From Hawksworthiomyces lignivorus (lineage: Eukaryota; Ascomycota; Sordariomycetes; Ophiostomatales; Ophiostomataceae), in contig NTMA01000013.1 in NCBI GenBank assembly GCA_002917075.1, positions 62,001 to 126,000 on the forward strand: DNA of 64,000 nt, in the 5' to 3' direction. The notes under the pieces are model-generated. The model saw only the letters and a list, made by a program, of their open reading frames with translations, was not told the origin of the DNA and searched no databases. The number at the start of each line of letters is the position of its first letter. Position 1 is the stretch's first letter. A program made the position numbers and the translations under genes. This document shows, in pieces, positions 10,059-21,568 of this stretch.

Positions 10059-11165
10059 ATGGCGGAGACGTCGGCGCAATCGCGTGCCATCCTCGGCAGT
10101 TGCCTCGTTGTTGGCGGCTGTGGCTTTTTTGGCTATCACCTCGTCCGCCACCTCCTCGCCGACGAGGATTGTAGCGAAGTGCACGTCTTGGACCGCAACA
10201 TTGATAACAATCGTGTCCCCGATGTTACCTATACGCAGGGTCATATCTCGGATTCCCAAGCTATGCACGATGTGCTTCACCGGCTCAGACCGCGCGTCAT
10301 CTTCCACGCAGCATCCCCGCCGGCGTCGCTCCCTCCTCATCTGAGAAAGGAGTTCTACGAAACCAACGTGAAGGGCACCGAAGTCTTAGTGACTCTAGCC
10401 TCCGCATGCGACTTTGTCGAAGCCTTCGTGTTCACCTCCACTGTTGATGTGTACGCGGATGCACCACACGACAATGTAGACGAGACCCACCCGCTGCTGT
10501 CCATGTCTTCCAGGGCCCCCGAATACAGCCGAACCAAGGCCATCGGTGACATCATTGTGCGCCGTTCCAACAATATCCACATCCGCACGGTGAGTCTGCG
10601 ACCCGGCCACATGTACGGCGAGCGGCATACGCAGGGGTTGTATGAGATCCTAGACTCCATCAAGGGCAATACGCCACTCGTGCAGCTTCGGCCCGGAAAA
10701 AACCTGATGGAAGTCGTGTCGGCCGACAACACAGCAGCTGCACATCTCCTGGCAGCCAAGGCTCTCTTCGATCCCAGGCGCCAATTCACGCCGCGCAGAG
10801 TCGATGGACAGGCGTTCAACATCTCAGACGGCGCTCCAGTTCCATTCTGGCACCACGTCCGGGTCATCTGGACCGTTGCCCGAGGCAAAGAAGCGCTCGA
10901 AAACGTGACGGTGCTTCCCGTCTGGCTCATGACCGGGCTCACATTTTTGGCCGAATGGGGGTTCTGGATCTTCACCCTCGGAACGGTGGAGCCTCCCCCG
11001 GCACTTACCAAGGCGTCGCTCTCTTACTGTACGCAGACGCACACCTACAGTATTGAGAAAGCGCGCGATCTGTTGGGATTTGCGCCAGTTTCCAATCACG
11101 ATGAAGTGATGGCCGACTGCGTGCGATGGGAGCTGAATAAACGAGGGTTGCCAATAAGAGGATGA
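10059..11165 (+). CDS. 3-beta-HSD/sterol-4-alpha-carboxylate dehydrogenase-like NAD(P) enzyme
   Basis: Single-exon gene of 368 residues of the extended short-chain dehydrogenase class. The Rossmann motif GGCGFFG follows CLVV near residues 17-26, an acidic LDRN ends beta-2, and the active-site pair is in YSRTK. Strand features such as FHAASPP and VFTSTVDVY fit the 3-beta-HSD/Erg26 subfamily. Erg26 oxidises and decarboxylates C4-carboxysterols in ergosterol synthesis at the ER. A hydrophobic stretch (VLPVWLMTGLTFLAEWGFWIF, split by few polar residues) could anchor it to membrane. It may be Erg26 itself or a paralogue acting on another substrate; context does not decide. Confidence 0.8.
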   Translation: MAETSAQSRAILGSCLVVGGCGFFGYHLVRHLLADEDCSEVHVLDRNIDNNRVPDVTYTQGHISDSQAMHDVLHRLRPRVIFHAASPPASLPPHLRKEFYETNVKGTEVLVTLASACDFVEAFVFTSTVDVYADAPHDNVDETHPLLSMSSRAPEYSRTKAIGDIIVRRSNNIHIRTVSLRPGHMYGERHTQGLYEILDSIKGNTPLVQLRPGKNLMEVVSADNTAAAHLLAAKALFDPRRQFTPRRVDGQAFNISDGAPVPFWHHVRVIWTVARGKEALENVTVLPVWLMTGLTFLAEWGFWIFTLGTVEPPPALTKASLSYCTQTHTYSIEKARDLLGFAPVSNHDEVMADCVRWELNKRGLPIRG

Positions 11166-11468
11166 CGGCATACAATACCAAGTGATATCTACCTATTCCT
11201 ATACAGGAGCATTCTGTCTTTAAATATACATGGTTGGCTAAATGAACAATATCGATCTTGAACAAAAAAAAACGCGGCCTCAGACAGCATTATTTCTTCC
11301 GTTCAAGATCAGAATACATCTCTTTCGTTCCCATGCTATGATGAGCCTTCAATGCACCATCGACGTTTGTCAACTCCTCGCATTAAGCCACTTGCTATAA
11401 TTTCACTTCTCTTTCCCTGTAGTAACCATGGTTTTGGGATAACAATAACACCGGTTTCTTCGTCTTGG
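11166..11468. other. Short intergenic stretch
   Basis: 3' flank of the dehydrogenase gene and of the small minus-strand frame. It contains an A-rich run near 11263. Nothing else is seen. Confidence 0.4.
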
Positions 11469-11711
11469 TCAGTTTCGCACGTCTGGCGCGGATGGTTCTT
11501 GCGCTTCCGCCTTGCGCAGCTTTCGATTATAATAAAAACATAGATAAAAGCCAGCAATGATGAGAGGGAGGAACATTAAGCCAACCCCGAGAGCAACGCC
11601 CAGAGACAGTGGGTGGCCGTTGCTGTAGGCCACAGGGACGGCATCATTCCGTCTTGTATAATCAGGCATTGGCTGGCTTATGATTACGGAGACAGGTGTA
11701 TCGTAAGGCAA
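11469..11711 (-). CDS. Small putative single-pass membrane protein
   Basis: An 80-codon frame with a clear membrane segment (LGVALGVGLMFLPLIIAGFYL), preceded by a polar stretch and followed by YYNRKLRKAEAQ, an arrangement expected of a short N-out/C-in protein. No family is recognised. It could be the last exon of a larger gene, since fungal genes are often split and the upstream sequence was not resolved. Confidence 0.35.
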   Translation of the reverse strand: MPYDTPVSVIISQPMPDYTRRNDAVPVAYSNGHPLSLGVALGVGLMFLPLIIAGFYLCFYYNRKLRKAEAQEPSAPDVRN

Positions 11712-13075
11712 TGAGGCAATGTGTAGTGTCAGAGTTCATATATTGACCAATGCATGCGTGAAGTGTCGATATTGTGAGCCTGCCCGCTGCTCAAAACGCT
11801 GCTTTTATTTAATGACCGACTAGGAATTTTGGAGGGGTGAGTTGTGTAGTTCTTTTCATTAGACAGAAGAGCCGGCGAAAATAACTGGGTTGGTGCGTTA
11901 TATGATCAAGACGATAGCATGACTGTAGCCGAAGCAGTCGACAGAACATTATTCGAGATGTATTAGCTGCTGTGATGTGAGTTGAATTGCACAGCTGCTC
12001 AAAGTAAACCGAAAAGGTTATAATGTATGTATTTATCGTACCCTAGCTAAATGTCAACTTATGCAGCTTCTTGGTCTTATATCTACAAGATGCTCAGATG
12101 TGCCGTTTTTTATCTGCTGGCTTGCCGGTATATTGCGTTTGGCCTGCGCCGCAATATTAAATGGCCAAAGCCACCGCTGTATATATTCCAAATATGACAA
12201 AATGGTTCGTTAATCTCATGTGTGTATTAGTATTTTCATATATGGCAACTATCTAACATGTAATTTTTATTTCCTAATACTGAAACGGCGCTCAGCCACG
12301 AGCTTTGAATTAAGAAAGGACAGCCGAGAAAAATACGAACTGAAGACTGTGTGGTTTTATGACGGGCAAAAAATCAACAATATACTTACCACTCCAAGCG
12401 AAAATCGGCAAATATGTTTCCCAATTGAGGAGCGTTCAATGTCATGGTGTGAAAAAGTTATCAACTGAGGCCAGCAGAATTGTCGCGAGGCTACAGCAAA
12501 AAGGGCTGCACTTGGTGGGCGCCGAGAAAGAGAGCAGGGAGTAAGTGGCCTACCAGATTTGGTAAACAGCAAACACTATGACATAATCACAGTACGGATG
12601 ATGTACGAGCATAAGGCTTACTGCACTTAGTACGCGCCAGCGGTGATCATCTTGTCGCCCGACAGCTTCTCAGGATCGTTTCAGACACGCGGTTTAGGCA
12701 CCAGGTTTTCCGCCCCAGAGCTCTAGCTTCTTCTGTGCCGCGCAGCTCCTGTACCTTACGGGCTGCCCCGCAACAAGGCCGTTGGCGCTGCCCCTCCAAA
12801 ACAAGGTCCCCCTTTCCGACCTCTTGTTGCTAAATACAGCTTGCAGCACCTCTGTCTCACATCAAAACTGTTCTGCATATCACGAAATAGAACGAGATTC
12901 GTCCTGTATCAGGCAGAAACTCAAGCCTGGTATTTAGATTTGGATTTTAGCCTTTCTGCGTTCCAGTTCAGTCCCAGAGTCCTGTCTCCAAGGACAAGGG
13001 ACCACGACCATCATCGTCATAATCTAACAATAAACATCTCAAAGTAGAGCCCGGAGTCATAGCATACACCCAATT
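11712..13075. other. Intergenic, AT-rich then promoter of AIP1
   Basis: Only short frames without family features are present. The last 200 bp are CA/TC-rich and presumably hold the AIP1 core promoter and leader. Confidence 0.5.
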
Positions 13076-15013
13076 ATGGCGACTATCGCTGTTGAAAAGA
13101 TCTTTGCGGCATCGCCAGTGACCGTCCGGGGTCAGCCGACACAGCTCTCCGTGGATGCTAAGGGACAGCGCATTGCATATGCCGTAAGTCTGCGAATGGC
13201 TAGCTTGGCAGTTTCTTAATGAGAAGGTGGTGAGTAAACTTGCTGACATTTGCACCACCAGTCGGGCAAATCCATCTTTGTCCGCTCAATCGACGAGCCC
13301 TCAGACTGCAAGCAGTACACCGGCCACACAGCCGCGACCACAGTAGCGCGCTTCGCGCCGTCTGGTTTCTACGTGGCAAGCGGCGACGTGTCTGGCAAGG
13401 TGCGCGTCTGGGACTCTGTGGAGGCCGTCAACACCAAGGGTGAGTACTCGATCATCTCGGGCCGCATCAACGACATCGCCTGGGACGGCGACAGCCAGCG
13501 TATCATCGCAGTGGGCGACGGCCGGGAGCGGTTCGGCCACTGCATCACGGCGGACAGCGGCAACAGCATCGGCGAGGTCAGCGGGCACAGCAAGGTGGTC
13601 AACGCCGTGGCGCTGCGCCAGCAGCGGCCGCTGCGGGCGGCGACGGTGTCGGACGACGGGGCCATGTGCTTCCTGCACGGGGCGCCGTTCAAGTTCAACT
13701 CCAAGGCGGACGGCCTGCACAAGGGCTTCGTGTTCGGCACGGCCTTCTCGCCGGACGGCAGCCTGCTAGTGACGGTGGGCGCCGACCGCCGGATCCAGCT
13801 GTACGACGGCAAGACGGGCGAGCCCACGACGACGGTGGGCGGGGGCGACGACGTGCACACGGGCAGCATCTTTGCGGTCAGCTGGGCGGCCGACTCGAAG
13901 CGGCTGGTGACGGCGAGCGCCGACCAGAGCGTGCGCGTGTGGGACGTGGCGTCGGGCAAGGCGCTGCAGACGTGGAAGCTGAGCAGCGGCGTGGCGAGCG
14001 TGGCCGACCAACAGGTGGGCGTGGTGTGGGCGCGCAGCGGCAGCGATGACCTGATCATCAGCCTCAGCCTCAGCGGCGACCTCAACTACCTGCGGCCGGG
14101 CCAGGAGGCGCCCGTGCGCGTGGTGCAGGGCCACAACAAGTCCATCACGGCGCTAGGCGCGGGCGCCGACGGCAAGGGCGCCGACCTGTGGACCGGCAGC
14201 TTCGACGGCCGCGTGCTGCACTGGGACGTGGCCAGCGGCGCGGCCGCCGTGGTCGACGGCGCCGCCCACACCAACCAGGTGACGCAGTTTGCCGCCGTCC
14301 GCGGCGCCGGCCAGACCTGCAGCGTCGCCTGGGACGACACGCTGCGCACCGTCGACGAGGGCGCCCGCACCTTTACGGGGTCCGCCGGCGTGTCGCTGGC
14401 CGGCCAGCCGCGCGGCGTCGCCGCCGCCGCTGACGGCACCGTCTTCGTCGCGCTGACCGCCGACAAGATCGCCGCCTACCGCGGCGACAAGCTCGTGGCC
14501 GAGACGGCGCTCGACTACACGCCGACGGCCATCGCCGCGCACGGCTCCGTCGTCGCCGTCGGCACCAGCCCTGAGCCGCACGTCGCCCTCTACCAGTGGG
14601 ACGGCAAGCACCTAGCGCCCGGCTCCGTGCTTAAGGCCACGTCCTCCGTCGTCTCCGCGCTGGCCTTCTCGCCTGACGGCCACTACCTGGCCGCCGGCAC
14701 CTCCGGCGGCAAGATCATCGCCTACGAGGCCGGCGCCGCCGCGTCCTGGAAGGTGGCCACCGACCGCTGGTCTGCGCACACGGCGCGCGTCACGGCCATC
14801 GCCTGGAACGACGCCGCCACCCACGCCGCCAGCGGCGGCCTCGACACCAACGTCTTCGTGTGGAGCCTGGCCAAGCCCGGCAGCCGCGTCAAGGCGCTGA
14901 ACGCACACAAGGACGGCGTCAACGGCATCGCCTGGGTCTCCGGTAGCACCAAGGTGGCGAGCGCTGGCGTCGACGCTGCCGTCAAGATCTGGACTGTAGC
15001 AGGGCTGCAGTGA
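13076..15013 (+). CDS. AIP1: Actin-interacting protein 1 (WD40)
   Basis: Two exons, 13076-13183 and 13262-15013 (intron GTAAGT...CCAG with CTGAC branch), giving 619 residues. The N-terminus MATIAVEKIFAASP and the following GQPTQLSVD are characteristic of fungal Aip1. Many WD repeats follow, such as VRVWDVASGKALQTW and VKIWTVAG at the C-terminus, consistent with the double seven-blade propeller of Aip1/UNC-78. It works with cofilin to disassemble and cap actin filaments in the cytosol. Length matches the family (about 600-620). The gene is very GC-rich with strong C/G-ending codons, as expected of a highly expressed gene. Confidence 0.95.
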
Positions 15014-15343
15014 GCGGGGCCGGCTGGCAGTGACGAGGGCAAAAAAAGATGGTTGTTTATGTTTATTCAATGTCGAGCTGTAGAGACGGAAAACCCAAGA
15101 GATATATACGTAAACTGAAATGAAATTACATCCATGTTCTGAATACAGAGTGGCTGTCTCTTCGACAAATGATTTTGACATGCTAATATGATGATTAATT
15201 ATATATATGATCATCAATATCCTTCACATCCGGGTATCACTAATTTTAAATACATCCTCCAACGCCATCTCAAGTCAGAAATGTCAACACCTGAGCCATG
15301 CAACTTTCAAACCCCTACACGATCCTTGAAACACATTCGAAAA
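15014..15343. other. Convergent 3' region
   Basis: AT-rich space between the converging AIP1 and ALG13 3' ends. No gene. Confidence 0.5.
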
Positions 15344-16036
15344 TCAGTCTAATTGCATATTGGCATCGGTCGCTGTGGGTCCCGCCATCGCGGTTGGCGT
15401 CTCGCCAGCATAGATGGCCGCCCAGTCAAACAGTCCTGAACGTTCGTTTTCTGCCGTAGGAAACGGCTGCTCTTCATAAGGCGGCAGACCACCAGCCACA
15501 TGCTCATCTTCCAGCTTTTTCCTCAACTTTCCAATAGCGTCCCCGAGGTGGCCAAGCTCCCCTTTGACAGCCCAACCTGCAGCATCCACGGCATCAGCCA
15601 GCTCTTCTTGGTGGTTGCCCAACAGTGCGGGGTTTGCCACAACAATTAATGGTACGTCAACCCGTACGGCGTCTAGAATTGACCCCGACCCCGCGTGCGA
15701 GATCATGGCGCCAGCGGGCCGCTTCTGCTGCAAATCGCCTCGGCAGGGAAGCATCAGAGCAGCCATGTCGGTGGTGTATGAAACTGCCTGGATAACTGGC
15801 CATCGTGGTAGATTGTGTGCACTGTCTCTTTTGCCTTTTGTCTCCTGGCCACTCTTGCCCAGGGCCTCAATCTGCGCCAGGGCCCAGGCATGGTCAGGTC
15901 CCGTCTGGACGATCAGCTCATCATACCCTTCTGCACCAAGGACGTCCAGGAATTCCGGAGCTAGAACCTCTTTCAGAAGCGTTAGAAAGCTGGCGGTCGC
16001 ACCAATAGTGACAAAACAGCGACGTCCTAGTGCCAT
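15344..16036 (-). CDS. ALG13: UDP-GlcNAc transferase catalytic subunit Alg13
   Basis: Single-exon gene of 230 residues. It starts with RRCFVTIGATASF, matching the VTVGTTxF opening of Alg13, and carries the GT28-type UDP-GlcNAc-binding segment ISHAGSGSILDAVR, then PLIVVANPALLGNHQEELA. Alg13 is the cytosolic catalytic half of the Alg13-Alg14 enzyme that adds the second GlcNAc to dolichol-linked oligosaccharide at the ER; Alg14 is the membrane anchor and is not in the window. The C-terminal 40 residues are an extension common in fungi. It is divergent from RSM24 with 487 bp between starts. Confidence 0.93.
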   Translation of the reverse strand: MALGRRCFVTIGATASFLTLLKEVLAPEFLDVLGAEGYDELIVQTGPDHAWALAQIEALGKSGQETKGKRDSAHNLPRWPVIQAVSYTTDMAALMLPCRGDLQQKRPAGAMISHAGSGSILDAVRVDVPLIVVANPALLGNHQEELADAVDAAGWAVKGELGHLGDAIGKLRKKLEDEHVAGGLPPYEEQPFPTAENERSGLFDWAAIYAGETPTAMAGPTATDANMQLD

Positions 16037-16523
16037 TTTGCCTTGCTTGGGGTGTTTGCTGCTGCCGAAGCTGTAATGACGTCCAGTACACGTTCCTTCG
16101 TTTGGTCTAGGGATTTGAATATTTGCAACAACTTAGAGAATCTAGCGATAATGGACAATAAATCGTCTCTTTTTTCAAATAAAGCAATTGCCAATAAATA
16201 TTTTTTTTCTACGGCTGAATTCAACAAAAGGAAGTCTATGACAAGAGACGGATCATAGACACGATGCAATGTGGTCGCCATTTCAGCAGATGCTGTCGTG
16301 TTACGTAATCACTTAGGTCCATCGTTCGGACAAAAGCGGTCTAGCGCAATTGAGTGCATCTCAACTTTTGCAGAAAGCGTCGCGAGAAAAAAAAAAGGCT
16401 TTGGCCTAAAAATCAGCACACGACCCGAAAAGCAAATACATTTGTTTGCTGCCCAGCAACGAAAGGGCCCTAATTGCTTCGGATTTTCGGGTCAACAAAG
16501 GACACACCTTGTCGGCGGCAATT
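16037..16523. promoter_or_regulatory. Shared divergent promoter of ALG13 and RSM24
   Basis: The 487 bp separate two head-to-head start codons, so both core promoters must lie here. It is AT-rich with an A-run near 16388. No specific factor site is claimed. Confidence 0.6.
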
Positions 16524-17860
16524 ATGGCGAGCGCAGCAAAATCCTTGCAGTTCTGCGTGCGCAGATGCTGCGCTGCGGCTCGGACGACAGCCGCTGCATC
16601 CCACACGGCAGTGATGGCATCGACCTCCAGAGCACCATTTACGGTATCTATGCCCACCGCCCCGGCTCGGAGCCTCTCGACGACGTCGGCACGATGCTAC
16701 GCAGCTGGTGACGATAGCAGCGGCAGCTCCAGCGGCACGCAGCTGGAGGACTGGGAGATCGAGATGATGGCCAAGGAAGCAGCCAGCGAGCGAATCACGA
16801 ACATTTCGGATTCGCTGGCCGCCACGCTCACGCCCGAGGAGCGTAAAGAGCTGGGTCTGGAGCCGTCCAGCTTCGGCAAGAACAACGCCGAATTCGTCCA
16901 GCTTTCCGCCCTGCGCCGAAAGCTTGCTGAGGGCCGCCGCCTCGACCGCAAGAAGAAGGGGACCTTTTGGAACGACGAGGAGCCCGAGCCCGAGATGGTC
17001 ACCGACGAGATCGGCGAGGACGAGCAACGCGGCGACGACATCACCAGCATGGCACACGCAAAGCTGGACGAGCACCGCGAGCGGCGGCACTACGCCCGGC
17101 TCGCCGCCTGGGACCTGCCGATGCTGTCAAGTAAGCTGCCGTGCTGCGCTCTTTCCTTGCCCCTGCTGCTCTCTCTCTAGCATAATCTCTAACGAAGGAA
17201 CCAGAGCTGGCCAAGCCCTTCGAGCCCCCGACCGCCGACATGCCCCTCCGCTTCCGCTACACCTCGTACATGGGCGAGTTCCACCCGGCCGAGAAGAAGG
17301 TCGTGGTCGAGTTCTGCCCCGCCGACTTTGGCCTCACGCCCGTACAGCAGGACAAGATGAGAAAGCTGGCAGGGACCCGCTACAACCCGGAGAAAGACAT
17401 CATCCGCATCAGCTGCGAGATGTACGAGCACCAGGCGCAGAACAAGCGCTATCTCGGCGATCTCGTCGAGAAGCTGGTCGCAGAGGCAAAAGTGAGTTGG
17501 CGCTGTCGGGTTCCCATTATGGCTACGGCTAGACAAAAGCAAGGTTTCTAATATCTGGTCTAGGACCCCACGGATACTTTCGAGGACATCCCTCTTGATA
17601 CCCGGCACCACACCTTCAAACACAAGCCCAAGTTCCCCAAGGACTGGCTCATGACGGAGGAGCGGCGCAAAGAGCTGCAGGCGCTGCGTGCCGAGACGTT
17701 CCTGCTGGAACAGAAGAGGATCATCGAAGGCACGGTCGTAGACGGTGCCCAACAAATCCAGGCCGCCTTGTCAGCGCCGCCAAAAGAAACCACCGAAAAG
17801 GTGGCCGAGCTGGTCCGCCTGCGGCCTGGCAGTGGCAGACAGCCATCCCTCCGTCGGTGA
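16524..17860 (+). CDS. RSM24: Mitochondrial small-subunit ribosomal protein mS35 (Rsm24)
   Basis: Three exons, 16524-17130, 17205-17491 and 17564-17860, giving 396 residues. The N-terminus (MASAAKSLQFCVRRCC..., Ser/Ala/Arg-rich, few acids) is a mitochondrial presequence. The family core spans FRYTSYMGEFHPAEKKVVVEF to RISCEMYEHQAQNKRYLGDL, matching the MRP-S28/S35 domain. An in-frame ATG 26 codons upstream exists, but MASAAK gives the better presequence. Introns are phase 1 and phase 0 with good GTAAGC and GTGAGT donors. The stop codon lies inside a 21-bp tandem duplication (see repeat and finding). Confidence 0.92.
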
Positions 17861-17887
17861 GAGGAGTCCCTCCGTCGGCGAGAGGAG
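17846..17887 (+). repeat. 21-bp tandem duplication at the RSM24 stop codon
   Basis: Two adjacent 21-nt copies (17846-17866, 17867-17887) differ at one base: T at 17858, C at 17879. In copy 1 that base makes the TGA stop; the same position in copy 2 reads CGA. Confidence 0.9.
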
Positions 17888-18785
17888 AGCGGGGTCATGC
17901 ATCCAGACGCTTGTGACAGCGCCTGCAGAGATACGAGGGTTGCCGTTTATTGGCAAGACATGAACCATGCAGATATTTCAGATGTAGATATTCAAGTTTG
18001 GCTGGCACAAAAGCCCGCTAATTGTAAGATATAACGGTTAAACGTGTATGGCTATTAGAAAACTATCGCTTTTCCCATGGCTCGCAGCTAGCTCAACGTG
18101 CTTCCTCAGTGGTTGCCAAGGTGTACGGAGTATTAAAGGTGCACAAAAAGTATCATCAGTCTTTGGCATAGCTCCCAGACGGATTGTTTGGCAATTCAAT
18201 ATTGCTTTCAATTCGATCACCAGGAATCATCGGCAATTTATCTTCAGATTGAGCATATCCCAGAAGCTACTACCGTAGTTGTGAAATTTCTTCGATGACG
18301 TGGTCGACAGCATCCTTGTATAATTACTATACTAGGGGAGGATCCGACCGTTTCCGTGTTACAGGATCAGAGCTCGAGCCAGCCATAGATTTGCGTTCTC
18401 TGCGTTCCAGGGAGCGGAGAGCAGATAATAGATGCCTCGGCAGCCCGTGAATTGATTCAGCTTGTGTGGGGTAGCCACTAATAACCAGTACTAATTTTAA
18501 CGTAGCACAATCGCAACGACAGGGTTTTTGTTCCAGCTTCATATAAAAGTCAAATTGGCTTCACATGTTCTCTTTTTTGGCTTCTCATCAGTTTTCTGAT
18601 CATTTTGCAGTGTCTCATCTACGCTGCTAGGCTATTTTTTTCCCGCTGCTTTTCTCCCCTTTTGCAGACGGCACAGCACCTGCCAAGAGGCCATCAGTCT
18701 AAGGGGCAAGGAGCAAGGGCCAAGGGACACACTAGGACTCATACGCAGAGCCATTTTCTATTCTTCTCCATTCAGGCCTAGTACC
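17861..18785. other. Intergenic, promoter of the aldehyde dehydrogenase gene
   Basis: Contains TACGGAGTA at 18124-18132 and a pyrimidine-rich stretch around 18560-18670 upstream of the start. No gene found. Confidence 0.5.
18124..18132 (+). repeat. TACGGAGTA motif copy
   Basis: Exact copy of a 9-mer that recurs only between genes in this window. Confidence 0.6.
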
Positions 18786-20565
18786 ATGTCCAAGACACAG
18801 GCCGGTGCGAGCACGGTGGCTCCAGAGGACATCGTCATCGCGCCGTTCGAGGCGACGGACGTCAAGACCATCCCGGAGACGTGTGCGCGCGTGGCGGCGA
18901 CGTTCCGCACCAATGTGACCAAGGACCTGGAGTGGCGCAAGGTGCAGCTGCGCAAGCTGTACTGGGCGATGGTGGACTACACGCCGCAGATCAGCGAGGC
19001 GCTGCGGCGCGACCTGAACAAGTGCGCGTTCGAGTCTCTGATCACGGAGATCAACTTTGTCAAGAACGACTGCATGTTCTTGCTGTCGCTGCTGGACAAG
19101 CTGGCGGCGGACGAGCCGCTCGGGTCGCCGGACGTGCCGCTGACGTTCAGCATGGCGGGCATCCGCACGCGCAAGGAGCCGCTGGGCGCGGTGCTGATCA
19201 TCGGGGCGTACAACTACCCGGTGAACCTGCTGCTGTGCCCGCTGGTGGGCGCCATCGCGGCGGGCTGCACGGCGGTGGTCAAGCCGTCCGAGGTGGCGCC
19301 GGCGACGGCCATGGTGCTGCGGGAGCTGCTGGAGGCGCGCCTGGACCGCGACGCGTTTGCCGTGGTCAACGGCGCGGTGCCCGAGACGACGGCGCTGCTC
19401 GACTTCCGCGACCGCTACACGGGCGACCTGGGCGCCATCGACGGCGAGGAGCGCGGCTGGGCCAAGATCTTCTACACGGGCGGCCGCGGCGTGGCGCGCA
19501 TCGTGGCCGCCAAGGCGGCGCCCACGCTGACGCCCGTCACGCTGGAGCTGGGCGGCCGCAACCCGGCCTTTGTCAGCGCCGGCTGCGCCGACGTCAAGCT
19601 GGCCGCCCGCCGCCTGCTCTGGGGCAAGACGCTCGGCGCCGGCCAGGTCTGCATGTCGCACAACTACGTGCTCGTCCAGCGCGCCGTCCTCGACGCCTTC
19701 GTCCAGGGCCTCCAGGACGCCTACGCCCAGACCTTCCCCGGCGGCTCGCGCGACAGCGAGCTCACCCACATTGTCAACGAGCGCCACTTTCTGCGCCTCA
19801 AGAAGATGCTCGACGAGACAAAGGGCCGCATCGTGCTCGGCGGCGCCATGGACCAGAAGACGCTCTTCATGGAGCCCACCGTCGTGCTCGTCGACTCGCT
19901 CAACGACCCCATGATCCTGCAGGAGAGCTTCGGCCCCATCTTCAGCATCCTGCCCGTCGACTCCGTCCCCGAGGCCATCCGCATCGCCAACCTCGTCGAC
20001 CCCACCCCGCTCAGCCTCTACACCTTCTGCAGCAAAGAAGAAAACGCTAAAAGTACGTGTTTATTTGTTTTGTCCTCCCTTTGATCACCCCCCCCCCCCG
20101 GGTCGTAAGACTCTACGCGGATTCTAACTTTAATTTTTCTTTTCCCCTCTTGTTTTAGTCCTCCGCGAAGTCACCTCTGGCGGTGCCTCCATGAACGATT
20201 CCTTCATGCACGGCACCCCAAGCACGGTGCGGTTTGGCGGCGTGGGCCACTCTGGCACGGGGGCGTACCGCGGCCGCGCCTCCTTTGAGGTGTTTACGCA
20301 CCGCCGCAGCGTCGCCGAGACGCCGCGGTGGATGGAGGGCCTCCTGCGCCTCCGCTACATGCCGTACGACTGGAAGCAGCTGCGCATGATGGAGTGGATC
20401 GAGCCCAAGCCCAACTTTGACCGCTCCGGCGCCGTCAACCAGGGCCTCGGCTACTGGTTCCGCCTGATCTTTAGTCTTGGCGGCCGCAACGCCAAAGGTG
20501 CGTTACTCCGGTGGCTCAGCTGCTTGGCTGTGGTCCTCGCCGCATACGCCCTGCGCCGCCGCTGA
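18786..20565 (+). CDS. Tail-anchored fatty aldehyde dehydrogenase (ALDH3-type, Hfd1-like)
   Basis: Two exons, 18786-20052 and 20159-20565, giving 557 residues. The ALDH fold is complete: IIGAYNYPVNL, VKPSE (about 166-169), catalytic Glu254 in VTLELGG and nucleophile Cys289 in GAGQVCM. The C-terminus ends in a hydrophobic segment (WLSCLAVVLAAYALRRR) that should anchor it in the ER, lipid-droplet or mitochondrial outer membrane, as in Hfd1 and human ALDH3A2. It oxidises long-chain aldehydes to acids. About ten extra residues (around 208-222) sit before KIFYTGG compared with usual ALDH3 members. The intron contains a run of C residues. The gene is strongly GC-rich. Confidence 0.92.
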
Positions 20566-21568
20566 TCGGGAGAGAAGAGTTGCTGCTATGTAGGTATAGA
20601 TTTACTGATTTTTTTTTTGTAATTGTAAAGGGCCCGAAGCGTCGACGTGACCGGACAACAGCACATTGTGGGGAACGCGCACCGCTCTCGCAGGGTTCCG
20701 GCCGGCAGAGGTTGGCTGAAAAGTGAAGCCATGGCTGTCAAAAAGGCACCACACCCTGTATTAATTATTCGCTTACAAGGTTCTCACATTGTCATGTATT
20801 TTTTACTTTTAATTCCTTTTTTCATTTTCCGATGACAGAGGGAAAGGTGGAAAAGGAATTGGGGTTTTACAGTGCCGTCTCTCCTGGCCTGTTTCTTATC
20901 GGTTTCTCTCTTCTTTGCACGTTCATTTTTTTTTTTCGTCATCGTCTTCTTGAAGGAAGCCAGTAACGACTCTTATGGTACAGAATATGGCACAATCAAA
21001 TTTGAATCTTCTCCATGACACAATTTCTCTCTAGATATGAATCAGGAAGAAAGTGATCTGATCACAGGAGAGATGCGGTAAACACAAGTGATATAAACAC
21101 GATAAGTATACACGAGTATACACACAAGCGGCATAGCATATGCACGAGCGGAATGCGCTGAAGAAGTTACAAGGGCCTAGTATTGTGTTCTAACAAAAGA
21201 AGGCTGCGAAAAAATTTGCGCCTGAGGCTAAAAAGATGCGCCTTCTCTACTGGCTGCAGTCGCTATTGGGCGCGCACAGACAGTTTTGGGTCTAGCAGTT
21301 CCCCTCCAAAGCGACTGCCACTCCCCTCACTGCTTAAAAAAAATAATGGTTGTCGCGGGGAAAATCAAGCAGCAAATAGATAGATTGATAGTATTGGCAG
21401 ACGACACCCAACAGTCATCGTTTTGGGTTATTTTGCCGGATGAGTCAAAACTTCACCTAACAACCACAGAAGCCCCAAACAGCACAACGTCGCGAACCAC
21501 CGTCTTGTGTCTTCCTGCTGCGCATTCTGTAAGCTCGACACCATAGACGGGGACGCGCAAAAGCCAAA
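20566..21568. other. Intergenic between ALDH and FRS1
   Basis: T-rich 3' flank followed by the FRS1 promoter. Only short featureless frames occur. Confidence 0.5.

Noticed and set aside
18732..19787. 351-codon open frame on the minus strand
   Set aside because: It is a mirror of the GC-rich aldehyde dehydrogenase gene; its Ala/Arg/Gly/His-rich translation has no family features.
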